Origin: Neurospora intermedia
Taxonomy: Eukaryota > Ascomycota > Sordariomycetes > Sordariales > Sordariaceae
Assembly: GCA_037102815.1 (NCBI GenBank)
Contig: BTPP01000003.1
Coordinates: 5,952,001-6,016,000, forward strand
Direction of reading: 5' to 3'
Length of the DNA stretch: 64,000 nt
In this document: positions 36,040 through 47,720 of the stretch, piece by piece
How the letters are laid out: each line of letters starts with the position of its first letter
How positions within the stretch are numbered: position 1 is the first letter of the stretch
The notes under the pieces: generated by a model
What the model was told of the DNA's origin: nothing
Databases searched by the model: none
The model's input: the letters and a program-made list of their open reading frames with translations, nothing else
Translations under genes and position numbers: made by a program

Positions 36040-37560
36040 ATATTATTACTACCCTTACCCGACTTATTTATTAGAATATTATTAAAACGAATTCTTTCAT
36101 TATAATTACTAATAATACATTTGCTAATAATATAGAATAATTAGTAAAGTAAAATATAATTATTACTAACCTCAATAATAAAATCGCCTACTTTGAAAAG
36201 TAGTTTACTATTATCTAGAGCAAACTAACCGATACTATTTCTGTACTTACTACTACTAACGAAACTAATAGCCAGCTTAGAAAGAACTATACTACCAACC
36301 TCTACAAAAAGAATAATACTATTAAAGAGCTTAGGAAATTCCTCCGTTAGTATATAAACCCGGCCAATATAATAAACCCTAACCCTCCCTAATCTACCGA
36401 CTTACCTAAATCTAATCCAAAGTTAAATAATAATAACGCCGATATTATATCCACCCCAAAATTAAGGACTAATAAGGACCCTAACGTCTTTACTAACAAG
36501 AGTAGCACGGCCGTTAAACGTACTAAGTCTTACCGTACTTAGCGTACGAAGATCGAACTCTATTAATTCTAAAATATTTAGTACTTTAGTTAGGACGAAC
36601 GCTATAAATTTACCTAAGTTTTATTATACTTAGAAGGCGCCGCTTTTTATACCTTATCTCCCTAAATTATACTAATATTAAAGGAGGCTAACGCGGAAGA
36701 ATAGAAATAAAAGACCGGCGAATTTTTACTCGCCTACCTTAATACTAAATATAATTATATAAATCTAACCCTTAAATTGCATTATAACTTTAAAACTTTA
36801 AAAATATTTAAAAGTTAAAAGTAATTTAACTTTAAGGATAAATTTACTACTCTCATCGACCGCTATAATCTAAATAATTCTATAAAAACCTATTACCTAA
36901 AAATAAAGGTTACCAATAAAATTTATAACGCTATTACTTATTAATAAGAGCTCCCCGCCCTTAATAATTATAATAAGTAACTTACCCTATACTATAAATT
37001 TAATACTAACTTCGAAGACTATAATTAGCGCAATAAAATTACTATTCCGTTCTATAAGAATAACCCCGGTAATTCTAATTCCGGCTCTAACGGTAGTAAT
37101 AGCGGCTCCGCCTTAGAATATACTATTAACTAAAGTAGTAATACTATAAATTTAAATACTATATCCGCCCTCAATATTTCTTTAGTACGTATAATTAATA
37201 AAGCTATTATTAACTACCGTATATAGAATAATTTATATAAGTATTATAATAAACCTAATTACTAAGCTATCGACTATTATAATAATATTAATACTGGTAT
37301 CCTTAGGGCTAAGAGAGACCGTAATTATTGTAATTGCGGCCGTAGTAAAGGAAGTAGTAATAGTAGTAATAGTAATAAACCCGCTATAAACTAGAACAAT
37401 TATAGTAATAACGCCCGTATTAACGCTATAAGTACTAGAAACGCCGCCGCCGCCGCTCCCGCTATTATAACCGCCCCGGCCGCCGCCCCAACTCCTCCCG
37501 CTATAGAATATAACGAGGGAAATATATAACCTCCCTATTAAATCGCGTAGAAAGGCTACC
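36040..37560 (+). pseudogene. Degenerate gag region with dead zinc knuckle
   Basis: The plus strand keeps a gag-like composition ending in Gly/Ser/Asn- and Pro/Ala-rich sequence (37,380-37,510). At 37236-37277 the spacing of a CX2CX4HX4C knuckle is exact, but the codons read TAT, TAT, TAC and TAT. Each is one RIP-type transition from Cys (TGT) or His (CAC). The intervening residues (Lys, Asn-Lys-Pro) are those usual in knuckles. This frame (position 1 of codons at multiples of three) differs from pol, so a gag-pol frameshift arrangement is likely. Confidence 0.75.
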
Positions 37561-37599
37561 GTCTATAATAGTAATAAAGGAAAGGGATATAAATAAATT

Positions 37600-40500
37600 A
37601 ATAAACTTAAAAGTAGTTCAATTAAAAAATTTAACTTTAAATAGCTATAATAATAATTCTATCCTCCTTTCTACTTATATTATTTATAGATTGTATAATT
37701 AACGAAATAAATATACCGCCTTAATCGATAGTAAATACTCAACGCTCGCTTTCATCGATTGTAACTTTACTATTCGCTATACTATTTTATTACTAAAACT
37801 TCCTAAACTAAAGGCCCTATATTTAACTAACGGTGTAGCCAAGGACTTTATTACTTATTACTACGAAATCTATCTTTAAATTAGATATTATACTAAAATA
37901 ATTATAATATTAGTATACGACTTAGTAGTAGACTACCTAGTAATTTTAAATATATTGTAACTTAAGCTTTATAACCCTTTAATTTCCTAGCCGGACAATT
38001 CGGTTATATTTATAAAAATATACGCCGACCGCTATTTACCTACCGATTTATCCTTCTCCCTTCGTCGAATACCTAAAGTTTAAGACCCTACAAAATATTA
38101 TAAAGTACTATAGTATATTACTACCCCCCCCGCCCCAGCGGTAAAGAACGTACTTAAAAATAGGGAAAATAAATATACCTTAATAATTATTAAGGACCTC
38201 GACCCCAAAACTGCCAGCCGCCTATTAACTATTCAATAAATAAAATATACTACGAAATAATAATTCGTATAATTAAAAACCTACGAAATACGCTTTAGTA
38301 CCCTATTAATTACAGACTCTACTCCCAAAATTAAACCCGCGGTCTATTACTTCGTTACTAATTAATAGAAGTCTAATATAGATTACTATATCCCCGTCCG
38401 TTGTACCTATTATTTAAATAATTTAATTAACTTAATAAATATTAAAGACTTAATAGTAACTAATTTTAATTAATTTTATAAAATATATAAGTTTCGAACT
38501 TTCTATATTTTATATATAGAGATTAGTAAAATTATAGAGGAGGCTAAAGTAGAGGAGGAGGCCCGGGTTAAAAAAGTAGAGGAAAGTATTCTAGAATTTA
38601 AAGAGTAAAGAAATAATAAAAATATTATTAATAGAAGGGTAAGGATAAGAATAGGATAGGCAAGTTACCTATTAATAAATATATTAACCGAGGAAATAAT
38701 ATAGGAAATTATAGTTAGTAATAGAATTAAATATAAAAAGCTATTAAGTAAACGCTTCTACCTCTAAATCGACGCTTACGCTAGTAAAGGATCTAAGGTC
38801 GCTATTCGTACTACTAAAATCGTTAATAAAATTTACTTTAATAGTAAAGTGGACGAAGATTCCTAATAATATAAGAAGGCTATTAAATTCGTTAGAATTA
38901 TTGAGGAGGACGCTACTAAATTCTATAAGAAGGCCGACAAACCCCCTAAAATTAATATATAAATTAAAAAAAAATTTCCTAACTAATATTAGAAGTATAT
39001 TAATATTTTTAGGCCTAAGAAAACTACGGTTATTCCCCCCCACCGTTCCTACAATCTTAAAATCAAATTGAAGCTAAGTAAGTAAGCGCTATATATCCGA
39101 TCCAAACCTTTCAATTCCAACGAATTAAACGTTATTAAAAAATAGATTAACAATAATCTTAAAATCGGTTTCATCCGCCTATCTTAATTAAAGGCCGCCT
39201 CCTAAATCCTCCTTATAAAAAAATTAAATAGTAGAGTCTAAATTTATATAAATTATAAAAGTATTAATAATATTATATTTAAAAATAAATACCCCTTTCC
39301 TTTAATTAAGGAGACCTTCGATACTATTTGTAGGGCTAGAATTTTTACTAAGTTCGATATTATCGCCGCTTTCAACTATATTCGCATAACCGAAGAGTAT
39401 AAATAATTAATAGCGTTCGTTACCCGTTTTAAGCTCTTTAAATCCCTAATTTACCCGTTCGGTCTATAAAGCGCCCTAAACGCTTTTTAGAATTATATTA
39501 ATAATATTTTATATAATATCCTTAATATATATATAACTATTTACTTTAATAATATTCTAATCTTTTCTAATAATAAAATAAACTACGAGCACTATATTAA
39601 TAATATTCTAAAACGATTAACTAAGGCGGGCCTATAAGTTAATATCAATAAATATAAATTCTATACCAAAAAGACTAAATACTTTAAACTAATTATTACG
39701 CTTAATAGTATTGAAATAAACCCTAAAAAAATTAAGATTATTACTAATTAATAGCCCCCCACCTTTAAAAAATTCCTATAGAACTTCCTAAGCTTTACTA
39801 ACTTCTACTAGCGCTTTATTAAAGGATTTTCAATTATAGCCGTACTTTTATACGACTTTATAAAGTAGAATACCAAATAAGAATAAACTACGGCCTAATA
39901 ATCCGCTTTTAAAATGTTAAAAGTAGCCTTTACTAGCGGACCTACCCTACGTATCTACAATTAGTTTAAGAAGACCGTAATCGAAACCGACGCTTCTAAT
40001 TAGACTTTTAAAGGAATATTCTCCTAATATAATAATAATAAAGTATTTTACCTTATAACCTACTTTTCAACGAAGTATACCGTTATAGAATATAACTATA
40101 ATATCTATAATAAAGAATTATTAACTATTATTAAAGTTCTAGAGGAATAGAAATTAGAATTAAAAGGAGTATAATAGCCGTTTAATATTATTATAAATTA
40201 TAAAAACTTAAAAACCTTCACTACAAATAAATAATTAACCCCGTACTATATATAATAGTTATAATTCTTATCCCGTTTTAACTTCTTAATTTATTATACC
40301 CCAAATTCGAAGAACCTTCGTCCTAACGCCTTAAGTAAAAAGCTTAAAAACGTGCCGTTAAATATAAATAACTACCGTCTAAAAATTAGGAATTGTAAAT
40401 TTATCGACCCCGCCTATTTCGAAGATAGTTATTTCGAAACCCTATTAACTATAAATATTAAGGAGTTAAATATTAACGAAGAGGTTTTCCTACTAGCGCT

Positions 40501-42600
40501 AAATACCTTTAAAAAATTAAATAAATTTATAGATAATATTATTAAAGAGAGTTATACCTAATTTATATTAATATAGGAGGCGGTCGCCTACCTATACGAC
40601 CCTAATTAATTAAAATAGCGCCCCTACGTTAAGAAGAAATTAAAAGTAATATTTATAGAGTATTTTATAATAGGAAATAAAATATACTATAAGGGAAGAA
40701 TATTTATTAACCCGGACAATATAGCCACCTACTTATAATTAATCTACCGCACTTACTCTTCGCCGACGGCGGGGTACCTTAATAAAAATAAAATTTAAAT
40801 ATAAATAAATAAATATTAGTATTAGGCCGGTATAGTAGAAGCTATAAGGGCCTATTATAAAGGTTATTTAATCTATTTAAAGATTAAAATATTATAAAGA
40901 ATTAAAGCTAATTATTTTAAACCGATATTAATTATTTTTATTCCCTAGAAGGATATTTCCGTCGATTATATTTTTCCCCTCTTAAAAAATCTATACTTAA
41001 GCTAGAAATTTAAATATATTACTATTATAATAGACCGCCTAATTAAAATATAGTATTATATCGCTACTGAAATTATAGAGGCCGAAGAACTAATTAATTA
41101 CTTTATTAATAGGATTTATACCTTATACAACCTTCCTAATATTATAATATCGGACTACGGCTCCCAATTTGTATCCTTATTCTAGGCTACCGTTTATAAG
41201 AGGCTAATTATTAAAAAATTATTAAATTCTACTTTCTACCCTTAAACAAACGCTTAAATAGAATATATTAACGTAGAAATAAAATAATATTTATAAATCT
41301 TTGTAAATTAGGTATAAATAAATTAGGCTAGATGGTTATTATTAATGGAATTCGCCGGCAATAATATAATTTTAAAAATTATAGGAATTACCCTATTCTT
41401 CGCTAATTATAATTTTTACCTATAAATAAGTATCGAACTATCTTCTATTATACTATTCTAACTCTCTTTAACCTAATAAAAGGAATACCTAAAAACTTAC
41501 GAACTAATAATTCGATTCGAAGTTATTTAGGACTATATACGTACTTCGATAAAGAAAGTACAAAACTACTATAAGGCCAACGCTAATAAAAAACGCTCTA
41601 ATATATTAAAATATTGCTTTAAGGATCTAATTATACTAAATACGATTAACCTAACTAACGGCCACCCTTATAATAAATTATACCCCTACTAGGAGGGCCC
41701 CTTTAAAATAGAATAGGCGTACTCTTACAATATTAAACTTATTTTACCTACTAATATATAATACTCCCCGGTATTCTATATCTCTATAATTAAGCCCTAT
41801 AAGGAAGGCCTACCTAATTAAACCGCTATATAAAGGAATATACGTACTAATAAAAGTAGGGTAATAGTTAAAACTAATAATTATAAGGAAGTACCGGAAT
41901 AAGAATTTAATAAACTCTTTAATTATAAATAACGGGAAGGTAATTACTATTAATTCTATATAATAATATAAATTTACTATAACCCTACCGAAGAATTAAT
42001 TATTAATATAATTAATATAAGGGAAACTATTATTACCTTCTATAATAATTACTTTAAAGCGCCTATTCCACTAAAGGTTAAACAATAACTAAAAATTATA
42101 ACCTTTCTATAAGAACGGACCCTAGTACTAATTCTAATACCCTATACGCCCCGGGCACCCTAAGCCCCAACCCTAACCCCACCCCCAAAACGCTCCAAAT
42201 ATATCGCTAACCTAAAGGAATATATTAATACTACTATCGTAAATATTGCGACCGAACGACAAACCTAGGCGTAGAAGCTAGTCCTAATAATCGTAGCTAC
42301 TTTATATAAATTAGAAGCACTATCCGAAGAAAATATAAAGAAATTAAACGAAGCTTTTAAAAAAATTTTTAGGAAGTTATCGGAAATATAATAAAGAAAG
42401 AGGCTCCCTACTAAGAATATAGAAGATAAATTAGAGGTAAGGACCTACTAGTAGGGCAATAATAATTAAATTATAGAGGAGTTTAAGGATATAAGAAGAA
42501 TTAGGGAATTCGAGATTGGAGGGTTTTATTCGCGGGTAGAAGAATTGGAGGACGGAGATTGAAGAATAATCTATTATTTTATATATATATAAATTTTAAA
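37600..42600 (+). pseudogene. Degenerate pol region (PR-RT-RNaseH-IN)
   Basis: One reading frame can be followed without indels across the landmarks: a protease-like LAFID at 37745, PFGL then SALNAF in reverse transcriptase near 39,460, catalytic box YFNNILI at 39542-39562 (D-D codons changed to AAT, one G-to-A each), RNase H IETDAS from 39980, integrase SDYGSQFVS from 41150, and a C-terminal GPFKIE from 41696 followed by YSPVFYISIIKPY. A zinc-binding region of integrase lies near 40,740-40,790 (SSPTAG). Numerous TAA/TAG codons interrupt it. The constant frame over 4 kb means decay was by point mutation only. Confidence 0.85.
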
Positions 42601-42618
42601 ACTCTAGAACTTCTTTTA

Positions 42619-42629
42619 TAAGGAGGTAG
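42619..42629 (+). promoter_or_regulatory. Gypsy polypurine tract
   Basis: TAAGGAGGTAG immediately upstream of the 3' LTR, the expected primer position for plus-strand DNA synthesis. The miniature element at 47165 has the closely similar AAGGGAAGGTAG at the same place. Confidence 0.7.
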
Positions 42630-42882
42630 TATTATAGGATTAGCTATAACTACCTTACATACGCACAGCTCCTACTATAGGCAATTAAACTTCGTACTAT
42701 ACTATTACTACTATTGGCCAATAGTACATTACGTATATATATACGTACGACTAGTCTAAACTCTAAATATAACCTTCGTACCTTACCCTATATCGCCAAA
42801 CCTACACACACCTCTCTTTCCCTCTCTTCGTACAACTACGCATATCCAACCTACCCCCTACCTTTAACCTTGCCCCGTAATA
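42630..42882 (+). repeat. Gypsy 3' LTR
   Basis: 253 bp, beginning TATTATAGG and ending CCGTAATA. About 29 transition differences from the 5' LTR, roughly evenly of C/T and G/A type, no indels. Confidence 0.9.
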
Positions 42883-42887
42883 ATTAG
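42883..42887 (+). repeat. Gypsy target-site duplication, right
   Basis: ATTAG directly after the 3' LTR, matching 35355-35359. Confidence 0.8.
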
Positions 42888-45800
42888 TACTTTAAAGATT
42901 AGCCAATCCTCCAATACCAAAAGGAAACTATAAAAGAGAATAGAGGGTATAGCTATCGATATTATTAGTAGTAATACTAATAGGAGTAGTACGAACAATA
43001 GGGGTTGGAAGTCTATACAAAGAAGCTATCTCAGTAAATTTATAAGACAATAGTCGAATAAAGTAAAATTTCCCGGTACTATTACAGCTATTAATTTAAA
43101 GAAGTAATTACTTAAGGTCATCGCTATTAAGAATAGCCTAGTAATAGTTAATAAATTAATCGAATACTATACGTTGTTCGGTATTAAAAGTATTATAAAT
43201 TCGTTAAATAATAGGCTCTAAATTAGGAAGGTTAAAGGTATTATAGCGAAATTTCTAATAATTTACAACCAAAGGAAGGAATTCCTAGAACTTAATATAA
43301 TTATTATACTAATTATAATCGAAATCGATATTACAGTGGCTAAGAACTTTACTATTAAAATCATCGTTATTAGGATTAATATAGTAATTAGGATTATTTC
43401 TATAATTAAACTATTAATTAGGAATCAAATTAGCAAGGAATACAATACTTACCTTACAATTTCTTCCCAACCAAGTTCATTAGGCTCTTCTTCTTAACTA
43501 GGCGGTTCAAACTCTTCTTCTAATTCAATATTAGGGAGCTTACTATAATAATTATTAGGGTAGTCCAATTCGTTAATATATTATTCACAGCAAGCCAGAT
43601 AAACATCCTCCAATAACTCATAGTAAATACTATTAATAATATAAATATCGGCCGGATAACAATAAGGATAATACAATATAAACTTAATACGAATGAAATT
43701 TCGCCAATTATCTTCATACTTATAAATAGGGAAGTAATTAATTACCCTTTATCTAGTATGGTCTATTAAAAGTTTAGGATGTAAGTTAGTATAATCGAAT
43801 TTAGTTATAAATTCAAAGAAGGATATTTGAATATAACGTTCTTCTCGATTTATATACTTCTAGTAAATTAATTGTATTTACCGAACTTCGTTAGCCGTAT
43901 TAATATAAATACTACCTTTACCCTCGTTATTATTAATACTACTGACTATAGTTATTACTACTCTCCCTCCCTCGGGATTATAAATAATAACACTCCAATT
44001 ATTTCGAGGGTAATAGTCTACTATAACTACGATACAGCTATTCTTATAAAGAGGAAAGTTTAGAAGAAGGTAGTAGACTTCTTGAATTAACTAATCCCTT
44101 TTAATAATAAATTTATTTATAAATTTAGTTATAAATTACTTAACTAGATTTCTAATTATAATTTGAGGGATAATCTCTATTATAATTTTATTGTAAGATT
44201 TAGTATATTTCTCAACCTTCGATACGTATTTAGCTACGTAATTAAATATAATATTTATACTAATATATAATTAAATATCGGTATTAACTATCCAATTTAG
44301 AGTAATAAAAGGGTTATACTAATTAAAAATACTATTATTTCTTCGGCCGTCGAATAGTTAAAAGCTAAAATTAATACGAATAATAAATAGAAGGTACTTA
44401 TAAAACTTCCTAGTAAAATAAAACCGGTATACTTTCTATTCGGGGATAGGGAATTCGAGATCCGGGATTTGCCGGTCTCCCGGAAGAGTTCGGACTTACC
44501 GGCGTACTTAAAAATAGTAAGCATTACTGTAGATATATTTTTGTATACGGTTAATTATAGCTATAAATTCTTTAAAAGTAGGTTTAATAATATCTATCCT
44601 TCTACTTAAAGTATCGCTATATTTATTATAGTATTCTAAAAGACGATTAATAGGTATTAGTTAATTCTAGGCATTATATTAACTACTAACTATAATACCG
44701 GAAAGTAGGCCTTCTAGATTTTCACTCTTACTAAATTAAATTTCAATTAGCTATTTAATACCTTCGAATATTAAATTCTATATAATAATATATAAACCCT
44801 ACATTTTAATAATCTCTCGTCGAATCTCTAGATTTCTTAAGTCTAAGGCATTAATATTATTAACCTAATATATATTATAAATATAGCTAGTACCTCGAGC
44901 TTGAAACTCCAGCCGCTACTAGAAATTATCGAATTTGAATTTAAATATCAATATATACTCTTTAAACAATTCAAAACGGCGAATAAAATAATATGTAGCA
45001 ATATAAAGGTTATTAAAAATATTAATCTTAGATATATAATAACGATTATTATTGTTAGAAGCTAGCTATTACTTATAATTGGGTATATACTTAACTAAAC
45101 TTTCCCAATATAAATCAGCGGCATTAAAGGTTAAAAACATAGCCGGTATACCTAAGAAATTAATATAAGTAGCTAATTTACAAGACCGTTAAATCTAGTA
45201 AGACCGTATACCTTGAATTGTATTAGTAAATTATATAATTGAATTAAAAAAACTTTATACTTCTTCTAACTGAGCTTCAAAATACTCTTCGAATTATTAT
45301 TAGTTAACGAAAGCTTCGGGGTTGAATCTAGTATTTCGAACGTAAAAAGCGCTTTTATTATATATTTAGCTACGTATTAATAAATTGAAGGTAATGTATT
45401 GAAATTTCTTATACCGGGTAAATCGATTATTATACTACCGTATTGTATAGCGGATATATATATTATATTTAACCTTCCTTATATAAGGGTTAAAATATTT
45501 AATTTAGCTACGAAGGTAAAGACTAGGAAATATTTAAAATAATAATACCTAGTTATACCGGAATTCGTTAATCGATTAATTACGCAAAGGGCCTTATTAA
45601 ATATAGTAGCGTTTAAGCGGGGGAGCCGGAGCTAGGGCCGGAGCCGGGTCGGTAACTAAGGGTTCCGGAGCCGGAAGCGGAGCAGGACCTAAATATTCTT
45701 CCTACTAGCTTATACTTATAAATTCTTTTTATTAATTTATAGGTTCCTCCTACTAGCCTATAGGTTATCCTTTAGGCCCTACAAGTTATAGTATTTAATT

Positions 45801-47159
45801 TAGAGGTAATAATTATTAATTATCCGGTTTATTTATAAATTTAATTAGTAGAAAGTTAGGGTCTAGCATTTAATTCCTACGAAGCTATACTTTAAATTAA
45901 TCAATATCCCTAAGAGTACTACCTAATATATTAGGGGCTATACCAACTTCCATTTTATCAACTTCCCTTAAAATTTCTTCAAGTCTATCCTCTTATAATA
46001 TATTGAAGTCTTTAATAATAATATTATTTATTAGAATATTAGTTATATTATTTATTACATCCCCGTCTTCTAGTAAAGTATTGAGTCGCTCTTATATAAT
46101 TTCGATATTTTTATACCCAAGGTAATAGTCCTTTAAGAATCGAAGCCAAATATTAATTTTATACCGGTTAACTTTAAACTCTTTACGTATACGGTTAAAG
46201 TTAGGGTAGTTTTAAACATTTTGTAACTGGAATAGGACAATATTAACTTCTTTGGGCAATTTAAGTAATTAGCGGCAAATATAAGAAATATTATAAAGGA
46301 AATTAATATAATAACCCCTATATTTTTATTACTAGCGGCCGAAAATATAAATATTAATATAAACGTAAATTTGTACAATTAGTATTTCTTCTACTAGATC
46401 AAGAGGTGGAAGCTAGTATTCCTCGGTATTAGGACTGAAAGTACCAAAGTCTATATCGTTGGCCATAGTATACTTAAAAGGCTCGCCCGGCCGAAGGTCC
46501 GTATTAATACGCCAATACCGCTCATAAATATCCTAATTACTAACTTTAACAAACTTTAAATTAAATTACTTTTCTTTATAATATTAGTATTCTTCTATAG
46601 TTTCGGCATTTAATATAATTTAATAATTAAGAATATATTAATAATCGGCATTAATAATAGCCCGCATATTTATATCGCCGTTGAATACAGGGTTATACTT
46701 AAATTTAATACCCGGTAAGCCCGGGAATTAAACATTAAGAAGCTAAGGTAATTAGAGTAATTTAAAACTATATAACCAACCTCGTCTAATTTATAAAACT
46801 TCGGGTTAGTATTAGGATTAGGATTAAATTTTAAGAAGGCTATAGTCTTATATAAAATTATCGACGTCGAATATAGCGCCTAAATTATTAAGAGGATTAT
46901 ATATTTAAAGGTAAGGTCTAACTTAAAATGGGTTATTATTATCGTTATTAAAATAATAGAAGTCCTAAGGATTATTATCTTCTTCATCTTTATAGAATAA
47001 TTCCTAATATTACTAGTAATAATTACGTTCAATACCGTACCTATTAAAGAAATCTATTTATTAAAAGTTTTAATAATAATTAAGATAGACTTTATTCTCT
47101 TCTCGGATATTATAATTAGGACTAGTATAAATACATACTACGCAAAATCTAGTAATAGG
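42888..47159 (-). pseudogene. RIP-degraded minus-strand coding remnant, unknown family
   Basis: Short open segments (43717-43520, 44524-44297, 46378-46133) and protein-like peptides lie on the minus strand. The best is TDLRPGEPFKYTMANDIDF at 46502-46446, followed by further residues with only TAG/TAA interruptions. A Pro/Ala-rich linker is encoded near 45,610-45,690 and a charged peptide (GKSELFRETGKSRISNS) near 44,450-44,510. No catalytic motif recognised. It was the target into which the miniature element inserted, so it continues after 47721. It could be the transposase or a cargo gene of the outer element. Confidence 0.35.
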
Positions 47160-47164
47160 ATCTT
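47160..47164 (+). repeat. Miniature element target-site duplication, left
   Basis: ATCTT directly before the left 119-bp LTR; the same five bases follow the right LTR at 47716-47720. Confidence 0.85.
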
Positions 47165-47283
47165 TGTCACAGGGTTGACATTGGCTATATAGTGTGCATT
47201 ACTAGTTCTGCCTTGCAAGCAGAACATAGTCCATCTTTTGGTGGCTTTGGCGACCCGGGCATATGCACCCTTGGCCTATCATA
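47165..47283 (+). repeat. Miniature element left LTR
   Basis: 119 bp. It contains a strong hairpin, GTTCTGC...GCAGAAC with a 7-nt loop. It differs from the right LTR only at 47278 (A instead of G), which on the minus strand is a CpA to TpA change. Confidence 0.9.
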
Positions 47284-47308
47284 GTATGTTCTGCTTAACG
47301 GTGGGATG

Positions 47309-47330
47309 CTGCAGGTTCAATTCCCTGCAG
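47309..47330 (+). other. tRNA T-arm-like hairpin / B-box-like sequence
   Basis: A perfect CTGCAG...CTGCAG stem encloses GGTTCAATTCC (47314-47324), close to the RNA polymerase III B box and the tRNA T-loop. It lies 26 bp after the left LTR, where a primer-binding site or tRNA-derived segment might be. The 8-nt loop, if the stem is extended to 7 bp, does not fit a real T-arm exactly, so it is not a complete tRNA. Confidence 0.45.
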
Positions 47331-47530
47331 TGGCATTTTGGAAAGGCGGGTTTTTCGAGTGCGCTCCGACCACACGGTGGGAAGACAGCGAGCGCGCTCA
47401 ATGAAAGACGTTGCTAACCGCCCGCACTGCAAAGGCAGAAGCGACCAAATTGTCACAGGCTACCCCATTGGAACTTAGTTCAGGTGGTGCTATATAGTCG
47501 TCGCACGGCGATAAATCCTTCGCGATATTG

Positions 47531-47584
47531 TCGCCCCCGGAAACGGGGCCTTATCTTGAAGTCTTACGAGTTAAGACTTCGCTT
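47531..47584 (+). other. Two stable hairpins near 3' end of the core
   Basis: CCCCG-GAAA-CGGGG near 47,535 forms a 5-bp stem with a GNRA tetraloop. It is followed by GAAGTCTTA...TAAGACTTC at about 47,559-47,581, a perfect 9-bp stem with a 5-nt loop. Such structures just before the purine tract suggest a folded RNA, for example a packaging or dimerisation signal. Confidence 0.5.
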
Positions 47585-47596
47585 AAGGGAAGGTAG
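47585..47596 (+). promoter_or_regulatory. Miniature element polypurine tract
   Basis: AAGGGAAGGTAG ends exactly where the right LTR begins. It shares the terminal GGTAG and purine content with the tract of the Gypsy element. Confidence 0.75.
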
Positions 47597-47715
47597 TGTC
47601 ACAGGGTTGACATTGGCTATATAGTGTGCATTACTAGTTCTGCCTTGCAAGCAGAACATAGTCCATCTTTTGGTGGCTTTGGCGACCCGGGCATATGCAC
47701 CCTTGGCCTGTCATA
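47597..47715 (+). repeat. Miniature element right LTR
   Basis: 119 bp, identical to the left LTR except for G at the position equivalent to 47278. Confidence 0.9.
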
Positions 47716-47720
47716 ATCTT
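47716..47720 (+). repeat. Miniature element target-site duplication, right
   Basis: ATCTT after the right LTR, matching 47160-47164. Confidence 0.85.

Larger units (their letters stand above)
35360..42882 (+). mobile_element. Full-length RIP-inactivated Ty3/Gypsy LTR retrotransposon
   Basis: 7,523 bp with two 253-bp LTRs (35360-35612 and 42630-42882), 5-bp target duplication ATTAG, and a polypurine tract just before the 3' LTR. The order gag zinc knuckle, protease, reverse transcriptase, RNase H, integrase and GPF/Y-like module identifies the Ty3/Gypsy class. The two LTRs differ at about 29 positions, all transitions and no indels, as RIP would cause. The element cannot be active; gag and pol are full of stops and changed catalytic codons. 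An intact relative may survive elsewhere or have been lost. Confidence 0.9.
47165..47715 (+). mobile_element. TRIM-like miniature LTR retroelement, 551 bp, not RIPped
   Basis: Two 119-bp direct terminal repeats (47165-47283 and 47597-47715) differ at one base, flank a 313-bp non-coding core, and are bracketed by ATCTT. LTR termini are TGTCACAGG and CCTRTCATA. A purine tract AAGGGAAGGTAG abuts the right LTR, as in LTR retrotransposons. Base composition is normal (about half G+C), in sharp contrast to the TpA-rich surroundings, so it inserted after the host sequence was RIPped. No frame codes for a protein, so it must be mobilised in trans. The start and purine tract match those of the Gypsy element at 35360, the likely partner family. 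Confidence 0.88.

Noticed and set aside
38744-39043. 99-codon minus-strand frame inside the Gypsy element
   Set aside because: Antisense to the RIPped pol region; a shadow of AT-rich sequence.
47165-47715. Hammerhead-type ribozyme in the miniature element, as in plant retrozymes
   Set aside because: No CTGATGA core was found in the LTR or core on the plus strand, so I do not claim it.
47165-47715. CRISPR-like direct repeats
   Set aside because: Only two 119-bp repeats with target duplications are present, in a eukaryotic context; they are LTRs.
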